NCBI GenBank assembly: GCA_043743335.1
Contig: JAYTWR010000041.1
Span: 39,352 to 103,351 of the forward strand
Direction of reading: 5' to 3'
DNA from: UBA5216 sp043743335
GTDB taxonomy: Bacteria; Pseudomonadota; Gammaproteobacteria; Burkholderiales; SG8-41
Length of the DNA stretch: 64,000 nucleotides
In this document: piece by piece, positions 8,072 through 15,662 of the stretch
How the letters are laid out: every line of letters starts with the position of its first letter
Position numbering within the stretch: the stretch's first letter is position 1
The notes under the pieces: model-generated
Told to the model about the DNA's origin: nothing
Seen by the model: only the letters and a program-made list of their open reading frames with translations
The model's database searches: none
Translations under genes and position numbers: made by a program

Positions 8072-9769
8072 ATGCCGTGCGGGACGCAGGGTAATGGCGA
8101 CGGAAAGTCCATGGAATCTCAATTAAATCAAATAGTTACGAAAACTCCGCAGGGCGTGAATGCGACCCGCGTTGGCGATGGCTTGTTGCCCAAGTCGCAC
8201 GCGGTGCTGAAGCTGTTCGATAGCGCAAAGCCGGTTTCTGAGCTGAAAAAGATCTGCGCGGGCGCGGGTATTTCGGCAGCGGAATTTGCCGTGGCGCTGA
8301 AAGAGTTAAAAAAGCTGGATTATCTGCGTGAGGTCGATCCCGCCGCGGAGGCCAACGCCGTGGCTGAGGCAGAGGCGGAACGCAGAATGCTGCTGACACT
8401 AGATTTCACGGCAGTGACCAGCGCACCGGGTGCCAAAGCGCAGCTCGCTAAGAGAGTTCCGGTGGCTCCGATGGTTCCGGCAGCCCCGGTAGCCCCGGCG
8501 AAGGTGCTGGCCACGCCAGCCTTAGCGTTACCGATGTCACCGGTGTCACGGATGTCACCCAAGGCCGCAGTGTCCGCCGGGCCAGCGGTGCAAGGGGCTG
8601 CTGTGGTTACCGCCCCGACGCCGACGCAATCTGCGTCGGCGACTCAAGCGGCCACGGAACCCAGCGCGGAAGACCGCGCCCGCGAGGCGAAAGCGGCAAG
8701 ACTCAAGCTGGAAGCGGAAGTTCGTCAAAAGTTGTCCGTGGCGCTGCGTCCGAAGATCGAGGAAGAGTTGCGTGCGAAACTGCGTACGGCGCTGGAAGAA
8801 GAGTTGCGTCCCAAGCTGATTGCAGCGTTGCGCCCAGGTGTTGAAGCGGAATTGCGTTCATCGGTGACGCAGGAATTGACGCCGCGTATAGAACTGGAAT
8901 TAAAGGCGCGCTTTGCCAAGTCGCTGGCGGCGCAAAAAGCGGCGGAGCGGGCTGAGATGGCTCCGCCTGCTGCACCAGCGCCTGCGCTTTCGTCTCCGGC
9001 TGCGGTAGCCAACAGCGCCTTTGAACGGGTGCTGGCCAGCCTGAATATGCCCGTGTTTAGCACCGACACAAACGGCGTCTGCACGTATTGCAGTCCGGCT
9101 TGGGCGCAGTTTTCCGGCTCTACGGCGTCCGACACCGTGGGCAAGCCGTTGAGCGAGTTTTTTGTGGCGGCGTCCCAGCGTGGCGTCAGCGTCTTTTTGC
9201 ATGGCATTGCGAACGGTACGGCGCTGCGTTTTGAGTATCAAGGCGCGCTTGCACGCAAGCGTGGCGACCCTTTGTGGGTGGAAATCAGCGCGGCCCCATT
9301 GTATTCGGCGAGCGGTGAACCGGTAGGGGTATGCGGTTCGCTGCGCGATGCGGTGGAGTGGCGTCGCGTGTCGGAACAAGCCGAGGCCGATGGCGTGCGT
9401 TTGCTGCTATTGGTGGATCAGATTGACACCGGTGTGGTGGTGGAAGACCGCGACGGCAATATTCAGCAGACCAATCCCGCGTTGTGTGCGTTGCTGTCGC
9501 TGGACGCGGCACCGTACTCGCTGGAAGGCATGCCGGTGACGGATTTGCTGGAACTGGCGTCTAAGGGCTTTATCGGCCCGGAGGGCTTTTTGCGTCGCGT
9601 CGCCGAAATTCGCGCGGCCGGTGAAGATGCCAAGGGCGAAACCTTTGTTATGGCCGATGGTCGGGTGATTCAGCACGATTATTTGGCCGTGACGGTGGGC
9701 GATCATGCAGCCGGCTACGTGTGGTTGTTTAAGGCTACAGCCCGGGCGCAGATGCGTCCAGCGCCGTGA
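8072..9769 (+). CDS. Two-PAS-domain protein with helical Glu/Leu/Arg region
   Basis: Up to 565 residues. ATG 8072 has AGGGG four bases upstream; ATG 8111 (MESQLNQ) is an alternative with GGAAAG upstream. Numbered from 8072: residues about 35-95 look like a small winged-helix module; 100-200 is Ala/Pro/Val-rich linker; 205-285 is a long charged helix with repeated E-L-R/K-L motifs; about 315-420 and 440-550 are two PAS domains (FSTDTNGVCTYCSPAWAQFSG; VVEDRDGNIQQTNPAL). There is no kinase, GGDEF or HAMP domain, so it is a soluble sensor or scaffold. It heads the signalling block that continues with a receiver-kinase fusion and the Pil-Chp genes; a functional link is inferred from position only. 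Confidence 0.8.
   Translation: MPCGTQGNGDGKSMESQLNQIVTKTPQGVNATRVGDGLLPKSHAVLKLFDSAKPVSELKKICAGAGISAAEFAVALKELKKLDYLREVDPAAEANAVAEAEAERRMLLTLDFTAVTSAPGAKAQLAKRVPVAPMVPAAPVAPAKVLATPALALPMSPVSRMSPKAAVSAGPAVQGAAVVTAPTPTQSASATQAATEPSAEDRAREAKAARLKLEAEVRQKLSVALRPKIEEELRAKLRTALEEELRPKLIAALRPGVEAELRSSVTQELTPRIELELKARFAKSLAAQKAAERAEMAPPAAPAPALSSPAAVANSAFERVLASLNMPVFSTDTNGVCTYCSPAWAQFSGSTASDTVGKPLSEFFVAASQRGVSVFLHGIANGTALRFEYQGALARKRGDPLWVEISAAPLYSASGEPVGVCGSLRDAVEWRRVSEQAEADGVRLLLLVDQIDTGVVVEDRDGNIQQTNPALCALLSLDAAPYSLEGMPVTDLLELASKGFIGPEGFLRRVAEIRAAGEDAKGETFVMADGRVIQHDYLAVTVGDHAAGYVWLFKATARAQMRPAP
8123..8139 (+). repeat. Dispersed boundary motif, copy 2
   Basis: TTAAATCAAATAGTTAC lies 12 bases inside the coding sequence if translation starts at 8111. 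It encodes part of the first dozen residues (LNQIVT). Confidence 0.7.
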
Positions 9770-9877
9770 TGCAGATACGTGAGATACCCTGGCGGCGGGA
9801 TTTTTGGTAAGGTAGGCGTGTCTGGCCATACGGTCAACGAACAGACTTACCCAGCAGAGTTGTGAGAGAAGCCGCAC

Positions 9878-11155
9878 ATGACGCTACGTGCACTGATTAT
9901 TGATGATTCCGAGGATTTCCGGCTGCTGGTCAGCCAATATCTCGCGCTTGAGTGGGGCGACGCAGATATTACCGATTGGGATCCGGTCACGCAGGGCGAT
10001 ATCGACGATAACTACGACCTAGCCAAATTCGATGTGCTGCTGCTCGACTATGTGCTCGGCAACGCCGACGGGCTCGATTGGTTAAAGCGGCTGAAACGGC
10101 GTGACGATTGCCCGCCGGTGATCTTTTTGACCGGCGCGGGCAGTGAGCGGGTGGCGGTTCAGGCCCTAAAAAACGGCGCGTTTGATTATTTGCGCAAACA
10201 TGATTTATCCAAGGCGCGCCTGATCGAGGCGGTCAAGGCCGCACTCGATGATCGCAAGGCTACCGAGATCACGCAGCGCCTAGCGCGCTCCAAGGCTGAA
10301 TCGGAGTTGGCCAACACACCGGCAGTCGCGCGGCTGGCCAACAGCGATGCACCGGGGGCGCAAGTCGTGGAAATCAACGGCTATCGCGTGGATCGCAAAA
10401 TTGGTTCCGGCGGCATGTCCACCGTGTATCTGGTCGAACGCATCGCCGATCAGCAGCCGGTGGTGTTGAAAATACTCGATTCAAAGCTGTGCGAAGACAA
10501 TGAATTCCTGATGCGTTTTATTCAGGAATTCGGGCTGATTGCCAAAATCGAAAGCCACCACATCGTCAAGATTTTCGATCAGGGCTTTACCGACCGGCAT
10601 GTCTACATCGCGATGGAATATTTCGCCAACGGCGATTTGCGCGCCCGTATCAAGCGCGGCGTCACGCCAGCGGAGGCGCTGGATTTGCTGCGGCAAGTCG
10701 CGTTGGCGCTGAAGGCCATTCACGAGTTTGGCATTGTGCACCGCGATTTGAAGCCGGAAAACATCATGTTCCGCGCCGACGATAGCTTGGCCATTGTGGA
10801 TTTTGGCATCGCCAAAATGATTACCGATACCAACAGCTTGACGCAGACCGGGCATATTTTGGGCACGCCATACTATCTGAGCCCCGAACAGGCGCAGGGC
10901 GATACGCTCGACGGGCGTTCTGATCTTTACAGTGCCGGCGTGATGACCTTTGAGATGCTCACTCGGCGTCGTCCCTTTACCGCGACCACGCCGATTGCGT
11001 TGGTCAACAAACATATTCACGAGCCCGTGCCGCGTTTGCCCGCCGGCATGGAGCGCTATCAGGAACTCATTGATACCCTGATGGCGAAAAGCGCCGACAA
11101 GCGCTTTGCCAACGGACAGCAGTTGCTGGATTATTTGAAGACCTTTGCCGCCTGA
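9878..11155 (+). CDS. Response-regulator receiver fused to Ser/Thr protein kinase
   Basis: A 425-residue fusion. Residues 4-130 form a receiver domain (acidic pair Asp9/Asp10, phospho-acceptor Asp57 in L-L-L-D-Y-V-L-G, Thr85, Lys107). After a linker, residues about 168-425 are a Hanks-type Ser/Thr kinase: glycine loop G-S-G-G-M-S (176-181), Lys198 in V-V-L-K-I, H-R-D-L-K-P-E-N with Asp290, DFG at 308-310 and G-T-P-Y-Y-L-S-P-E. All residues needed for catalysis are present. No membrane segment or PASTA domain. Inferred role: phosphorylation of Asp57 controls protein kinase activity, linking a two-component relay to Ser/Thr phosphorylation. The adjacent Hpt protein is a plausible phosphodonor. 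Confidence 0.92.
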   Translation: MTLRALIIDDSEDFRLLVSQYLALEWGDADITDWDPVTQGDIDDNYDLAKFDVLLLDYVLGNADGLDWLKRLKRRDDCPPVIFLTGAGSERVAVQALKNGAFDYLRKHDLSKARLIEAVKAALDDRKATEITQRLARSKAESELANTPAVARLANSDAPGAQVVEINGYRVDRKIGSGGMSTVYLVERIADQQPVVLKILDSKLCEDNEFLMRFIQEFGLIAKIESHHIVKIFDQGFTDRHVYIAMEYFANGDLRARIKRGVTPAEALDLLRQVALALKAIHEFGIVHRDLKPENIMFRADDSLAIVDFGIAKMITDTNSLTQTGHILGTPYYLSPEQAQGDTLDGRSDLYSAGVMTFEMLTRRRPFTATTPIALVNKHIHEPVPRLPAGMERYQELIDTLMAKSADKRFANGQQLLDYLKTFAA

Positions 11156-11200
11156 CAGGCTGCACCGCACATAAAGCCCTTACTTTCGTACACGAATGCC

Positions 11201-11503
11201 ATGACTGAAAAAATTCGGGTTGAAATCAGCAAAGATCTGGAAGTGCTGATTCCGCGTTATCTAGACCGGCGCCACAAGGAAATCGTGACGTTTCGCACCC
11301 TGTTGGCAGCGGCGGATTTTGAAGCCCTGCGGGTGGGTGGCCACAGTCTCAAAGGCAGCGGCGGCGGCTACGGGTTCCCCTTGTTGACGCAGATAGGATC
11401 AACCATCGAAGAAGCTGCCAAGGCGAAAGACGCTGCGGTCATCGACGCCGCTTTAACCCAATACGCCGACTACATCGAGCGCGTTGAAGTGGTTTACGTC
11501 TAG
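11201..11503 (+). CDS. Stand-alone Hpt phosphotransfer protein
   Basis: A 100-residue single-domain histidine phosphotransfer protein. The motif GGHSLKGSGGGYGF holds the phospho-histidine at His48, with the small-residue pattern that follows in Hpt domains. It sits 45 bases after the receiver-kinase gene and ends convergently with the OmpR-type regulator gene. Probably shuttles phosphate between a hybrid kinase and the receiver domains around it; ChpA, encoded 4 kb away, is one candidate donor (inference). Confidence 0.9.
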   Translation: MTEKIRVEISKDLEVLIPRYLDRRHKEIVTFRTLLAAADFEALRVGGHSLKGSGGGYGFPLLTQIGSTIEEAAKAKDAAVIDAALTQYADYIERVEVVYV

Positions 11504-11528
11504 GGGGTATGCCTGCGGGTGGGGGGGG

Positions 11529-12239
11529 CTACTGTGCCGCGCTCGCAGCGGGACTGCGGTAGACCAGCCGGTAACCCTTGTGATACACCGTTGACAAATC
11601 AAAGCCGTTTTCCGGCGTGAGGCCCAGCTTGGCGCGCAAGCGGCTGATGTGGGTGTCAACGGTGCGCGTGACGATGTTGGCGCTGGTGTGCCACACGTTT
11701 TCCAGTAATTCTTGGCGTGTCAGCAGCCGGCCGTGATGGCGCAGCATATAGAGGGCCAGTTCCATTTCGCGATCGGTCAGATCGACAGCCGCGCCGTGGG
11801 CCGTGACCCGGTGGGCACTGATGTCAATTTGGATGCCGCCCAAGCTGACTTGCGGTTGCGCCTTGGCGGATGCGCCGCGGCGTAACACGGCGTTAATCCG
11901 CGCCAGCGTTTCACTTTGCCGCAAGGGTTTGATCAGGTAGTCATCGGCACCTTTGTCGAGCGCCGTGACCAGACTGTCTTCTTCGGCACGCGTCGTAGCG
12001 AACATTACCGGTAATTTGCCGTCGAGTGTTTGGCGCAGCCACATCAGCACGGCCAATCCGTCGTCGTCCGGCAGCATCCAATCCAGAATCACCAGATCGG
12101 GCGCGGATTTTTCCACGCCCAAGCGAAACGCCGCCCCAGTCTCGAAATGCGCCACGGTCATGCCAGCCTGAATCAACCAGCGTTCAAGCAGCCGGGCTTG
12201 CGACAAATCGTCTTCCAGAAATGTGATTCGAAACGGCAT
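11529..12239 (-). CDS. OmpR/PhoB-type DNA-binding response regulator
   Basis: A 236-residue regulator. I start it at ATG 12239 (MPFRITFLEDD) since the receiver beta-1 strand begins there; a longer frame to 12290 adds no domain. Receiver: acidic Glu9/Asp10/Asp11, Asp53 in V-I-L-D-W-M-L-P and K-P-L-R. The C-terminal winged helix (about 130-230) contains LTDREMELALYMLRHHGRLLT and TVDTHISRLRAKL, the OmpR DNA-recognition region. It is divergent from pilG and convergent with the Hpt gene; no dedicated sensor kinase gene is next to it, so it may be fed by the Hpt protein (inference). Confidence 0.92.
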   Translation of the reverse strand: MPFRITFLEDDLSQARLLERWLIQAGMTVAHFETGAAFRLGVEKSAPDLVILDWMLPDDDGLAVLMWLRQTLDGKLPVMFATTRAEEDSLVTALDKGADDYLIKPLRQSETLARINAVLRRGASAKAQPQVSLGGIQIDISAHRVTAHGAAVDLTDREMELALYMLRHHGRLLTRQELLENVWHTSANIVTRTVDTHISRLRAKLGLTPENGFDLSTVYHKGYRLVYRSPAASAAQ

Positions 12240-12462
12240 GGCGGCTAGGGAAAGGCTAAGGAAGCTCCGGACGGGTGACCAATTGGCCACGGAAACATCG
12301 AAACGCGTTTGTTTTTACTGATTTTTTTACTATCATACCGCGTTGCGAGATAACATATAAGCTGTCGCGACTATTGGGGCCGCTACTGGCAGGGTATGCC
12401 AACGGAAAACCAGTGAAAATCGCCGCTTTAGCCGCTGTTAACGTCAAATTAAAGTCAAGAAT

Positions 12463-12870
12463 ATGAGTGAAAAGTCAAATCTGGCGGGCGTCAAGGTGAT
12501 GGTGATTGATGACAGCAACACCATCCGTCGCAGCGCAGAGATATTTTTAAAACAAGCGGGTTGTGAGGTCATTTTGGCCGAAGACGGTTTTGATGCCTTG
12601 TCGAAAATCGTCGAGCACTCGCCGGAGATTATTTTTTGCGACATCATGATGCCGCGTTTGGACGGTTACCAAACCTGCTCATTGCTGCGTCAAAATGAGA
12701 CCTGGCGCAACGTGCCCTTTGTGATGCTGTCGAGCAAAGATGGCCTGTTTGACCGCGCGCGCGGTGCGATGGCGGGCTCCACCGAATACCTGACCAAGCC
12801 GTTTACCCGTGAAAGCTTGTTGCAGGCCGTGGACACCCATCGCCTGAACAAGCCCGCAGGCCAAGCGTGA
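12463..12870 (+). CDS. pilG: PilG-like single-domain response regulator
   Basis: A 135-residue CheY-like receiver (Asp16/Asp17, phospho-acceptor Asp60 in F-C-D-I-M-M-P, S-S-K, T-K-P-F). Position as first gene of pilG-pilH-pilI-pilJ-chpA and sequence features identify it as PilG, which in Pseudomonas promotes pilus extension and cAMP signalling downstream of ChpA. The 223-base divergent region upstream (12240-12462) is A+T-rich and likely holds promoters for pilG and the OmpR-type gene, though I cannot fix the boxes. Confidence 0.88.
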   Translation: MSEKSNLAGVKVMVIDDSNTIRRSAEIFLKQAGCEVILAEDGFDALSKIVEHSPEIIFCDIMMPRLDGYQTCSLLRQNETWRNVPFVMLSSKDGLFDRARGAMAGSTEYLTKPFTRESLLQAVDTHRLNKPAGQA

Positions 12871-12889
12871 ACACGGCAGGTTAAACGAT

Positions 12890-12911
12890 TCGATTGCGAT
12901 TCGATTGCGAT
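12890..12911. repeat. Two tandem 11-bp repeats (TCGATTGCGAT)
   Basis: TCGATTGCGAT occurs twice head to tail, starting 20 bases after the pilG stop codon and before pilH. Confidence 0.8.
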
Positions 12912-12938
12912 TACAGAATGCTCATGGATTCCTGACAT

Positions 12939-13304
12939 ATGCCTATCAAACGAGTGCTGGTGGTTGACGATTCCCCGACGGAACGACATTGCCTGAGCGA
13001 AATTCTCACCAAAGCGGGATATGAGGTCGCGTTTGCTTTCAACGGCGAACAGGGTGTGGCCAAGGCGCGTAGCGACAAACCCGATCTGATTGTGATGGAT
13101 GTGGTGATGCCGGGTCTTAACGGCTTCCAAGCATGCCGTAGCATTACCCAAGATGCCGAAACAAAGCACATTCCGGTCATCCTGTGCACCACCAAAAATC
13201 AGGAAACCGACAAAATCTGGGCCCTGCGGCAAGGTGCCAAGGCCTACGTGACCAAGCCGGTGGATGGCACGGATTTGCTGAAAAAAATTACGGCGCTGGG
13301 GTGA
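12939..13304 (+). CDS. pilH: PilH-like single-domain response regulator
   Basis: A 121-residue receiver with Asp10/Asp11, phospho-acceptor Asp54 in I-V-M-D-V-V-M-P and T-K-P-V. In the Pil-Chp pathway PilH is the second CheY-like output, acting on pilus retraction or as phosphate sink. Lies 68 bases after pilG and one base before pilI. Confidence 0.88.
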   Translation: MPIKRVLVVDDSPTERHCLSEILTKAGYEVAFAFNGEQGVAKARSDKPDLIVMDVVMPGLNGFQACRSITQDAETKHIPVILCTTKNQETDKIWALRQGAKAYVTKPVDGTDLLKKITALG

Positions 13305-13305
13305 A

Positions 13306-13860
13306 ATGGCGCGCCACCTCGGACTCCGCGAATTTCAGGAAAATCTCGCGCGGCGCCTGGCCAGCGCTAAAGCGCAAGATACCCTGCGTTCGCGGCTGGC
13401 TTTTGAATCCGGTGGTCGATTGTGGTTGTTGCGTTTGCCCGATGCCGGCGAAGTGATGCCCGTGCCGTGGCTGTGCAAAGTGCCGCTGACGCAAAGTTGG
13501 TATAACGGCTTGGTGAATGTCCGCGGTAGTTTGCACGGCATGGTGGATTTGGCGGATTTTTGCGGTTACGGCGTGACGCCGCGCACCTCCGAGAGTGCGT
13601 ATCTGCTGTGCGGCCAGCGCCATGGCCTCAACGTTGGGCTACTGGTGCGCAAAGTGGTCGGCTTGCGCAATGCGCAGGAGTTCAACCCCGTCAACGGTGT
13701 GCGGTCTGACAAGCCGTGGATCAGCGCCATTGTGGTGGATCACGATGACCGTGAATACCGTGAAATTAATATGGCAGCCTTGATACGCGATCCGGTGTTT
13801 ATGAATATCGGCTTGGTGGGCAGCGTGGGTGGCCAAGCCCCGGTCGGCAGCACCGCATAG
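13306..13860 (+). CDS. pilI: PilI-like CheW-domain coupling protein
   Basis: A 184-residue CheW-type adaptor starting one base after the pilH stop. The region VPWLCKVPLTQSWYNGLVNV followed by RGSLHGMVDLADF corresponds to the CheW signature around the conserved R-G motif. PilI couples the PilJ receptor to the ChpA kinase. Tight spacing indicates cotranslation with pilH. Confidence 0.88.
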   Translation: MARHLGLREFQENLARRLASAKAQDTLRSRLAFESGGRLWLLRLPDAGEVMPVPWLCKVPLTQSWYNGLVNVRGSLHGMVDLADFCGYGVTPRTSESAYLLCGQRHGLNVGLLVRKVVGLRNAQEFNPVNGVRSDKPWISAIVVDHDDREYREINMAALIRDPVFMNIGLVGSVGGQAPVGSTA

Positions 13861-13906
13861 TCAGCATCAATAGCTTCGGCTTGGTGAAAACAAAGAAAAC
13901 AATCAC

Positions 13907-15604
13907 ATGGCGAATTTTCGGGGAAGTGTAATGGCGAATCAAAACCGGTTGTGCGCTCTGCGTCCTCAATCTTTGTTGTCTTCGGCCGTGCGGCGGCAGC
14001 GTGGCTTGGCGGATTTGAAAATTCTGATCCTGCTGGGGGTGATATTTCTGGTGCCCGTCGCGATCAGCACTTGGTTTCTGGTGCAAAAGCAGCGCGCTGA
14101 AATCGCCTTGGTTGAGCAAGAAGTGGCCGTATCGGAATATGTGGGCACGCTGCGCAGCGTGGTACAGGCATCGGGCCGCGAGCGCGGCGGGCAAGCCAAG
14201 CCCGGCGAACTCAACAATGCCATTGCTGCCGCCGAGGCCGTGCAGTCGCGTGCGGGCGCGGTAGCGGACGCAGCCGGCTGGACAAAAGTGAACGCCGCGT
14301 GGGCGCGGATCGCAGGCGGCACTGAAAAGCTGGATGCCGAGCAAATGCGCGAGGCTTATGCAGGTTTTGACAATGCGCTGGCCGGGCATGTGCTGGAAGT
14401 CGCAGCGCGTGCGCCGGGTGCGGTGGATCCCAAAGCACACCGCCAGTCGCTGGAAACACGCGCGGGCGAGCTGAAAGAATTTTTGTTGCGCATGCTCGGC
14501 CTGACCATCATGTGCGTGGCGGGGGCGTTGATCGGGTTTTTCCTGTTGGGTCGCAAGCTCGTCAGCACCACGCGCGAGCGCGACATGACGGCACGCCGTG
14601 ACGCCGACGAAAACAAGCGCAATCAAGACGCCATTTTGCGCCTGATGAATGAAATGGCTTCGCTGGCGGACGGCGACCTCACCACCAAGGCTACCGTATC
14701 GGAAGACATCACCGGCGCCATTGCTGATTCGGTCAACCTGACCGTCGGCGAACTGCGCAATCTGGTGTCGGGCGTGAACAAAACGGCGGACGAGGTGACT
14801 ACCAGCGCGGCGGGTGCGAGCATCGTGTCACAGCGTTTGTTGACCACCGCTAGCAGCCAGGGCGAAGAGCTCAGCAAGGCGGGCGACTCCGTAGAGCTGA
14901 TGACGCAATCCATCGGTGAAGTGTCGAAAAGCGCCGGCCAGTCGGCGGAAGTGGCGCGCCAATCACTGGTGACAGCCGAGCGTGGCTCGCAGGCGGTGCA
15001 AAATTCCATCAAGTCGATGAACCAGATTCGCGACCAGATTCAAGAGACCTCCAAGCGCATCAAGCGGCTGGGTGAATCGTCGCAGGAAATCGGCGAGATC
15101 GTGGAATTGATTTCTGACATCACCGAGCAAACCAACGTGCTGGCGTTGAATGCCGCGATTCAGGCGGCAACGGCCGGTGAAGCGGGTCGCGGCTTCGCGG
15201 TGGTGGCGGAAGAAGTGCAGCGCCTCGCCGAGCGTTCCAGCGAGGCGACCAAGCAGATCGGCGCTATTGTCAAAGCCATTCAGGCGGACACGCAAGACGC
15301 GGTAGCCGCCATGGAGAAAAGCACGCAGGGGGTGGTCGAAGGCGCGCAATTGTCAGACGCGGCGGGCAGTGCGCTGTCGGAAATCGACACGGTGACCAAA
15401 GAACTCGCCGAGCGTATTCAGAACATCGCCGTCAGTACCGAAATGCAGGTGGATATTGCGCGCGAAGTGGCCAAGAGCATGCACAACTCGCTTAAGCTGA
15501 CCAGCGAAGCCACCATGGGCACCAACGAAACGGCAGCGACGATTAAAGAGCTCGCAGCGCGCGCACGGCAATTGAAGGCCTCAGTGTCGCGTTTCAAAGT
15601 CTGA
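13907..15604 (+). CDS. pilJ: PilJ-like methyl-accepting chemotaxis protein
   Basis: A 565-residue receptor. Transmembrane segments at about 38-59 and 195-217 bracket a periplasmic domain of only about 135 residues. The cytoplasmic part carries a HAMP-like segment and the highly conserved signalling tip (about 407-440, EQTNVLALNAAIQAATAGE then AGRGFAVVAEEVQRLAERS). PilJ proteins of Pseudomonas are near 680 residues with two periplasmic PilJ modules, so the sensor region here seems to be about half-sized. An internal ATG at 13931 is an alternative start. Upstream partner pilI, downstream chpA. Confidence 0.88.
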   Translation: MANFRGSVMANQNRLCALRPQSLLSSAVRRQRGLADLKILILLGVIFLVPVAISTWFLVQKQRAEIALVEQEVAVSEYVGTLRSVVQASGRERGGQAKPGELNNAIAAAEAVQSRAGAVADAAGWTKVNAAWARIAGGTEKLDAEQMREAYAGFDNALAGHVLEVAARAPGAVDPKAHRQSLETRAGELKEFLLRMLGLTIMCVAGALIGFFLLGRKLVSTTRERDMTARRDADENKRNQDAILRLMNEMASLADGDLTTKATVSEDITGAIADSVNLTVGELRNLVSGVNKTADEVTTSAAGASIVSQRLLTTASSQGEELSKAGDSVELMTQSIGEVSKSAGQSAEVARQSLVTAERGSQAVQNSIKSMNQIRDQIQETSKRIKRLGESSQEIGEIVELISDITEQTNVLALNAAIQAATAGEAGRGFAVVAEEVQRLAERSSEATKQIGAIVKAIQADTQDAVAAMEKSTQGVVEGAQLSDAAGSALSEIDTVTKELAERIQNIAVSTEMQVDIAREVAKSMHNSLKLTSEATMGTNETAATIKELAARARQLKASVSRFKV

Positions 15605-15633
15605 TGTGTTTTGGTAGCGCTGCATAAAAACGT

Positions 15634-15651
15634 AATAAAATCAATTAGTTA
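15634..15651 (+). repeat. Dispersed boundary motif, copy 3
   Basis: AATAAAATCAATTAGTTA ends 12 bases before the chpA start codon; the following GGA supplies the only ribosome-site-like sequence. Confidence 0.85.
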
Positions 15652-15662
15652 GGATATAATTC

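Noticed and set aside
12240..12462. Specific sigma-70 promoter boxes upstream of pilG
   Set aside because: Several A+T-rich hexamers exist but none with good spacing on both boxes; I could not choose one.
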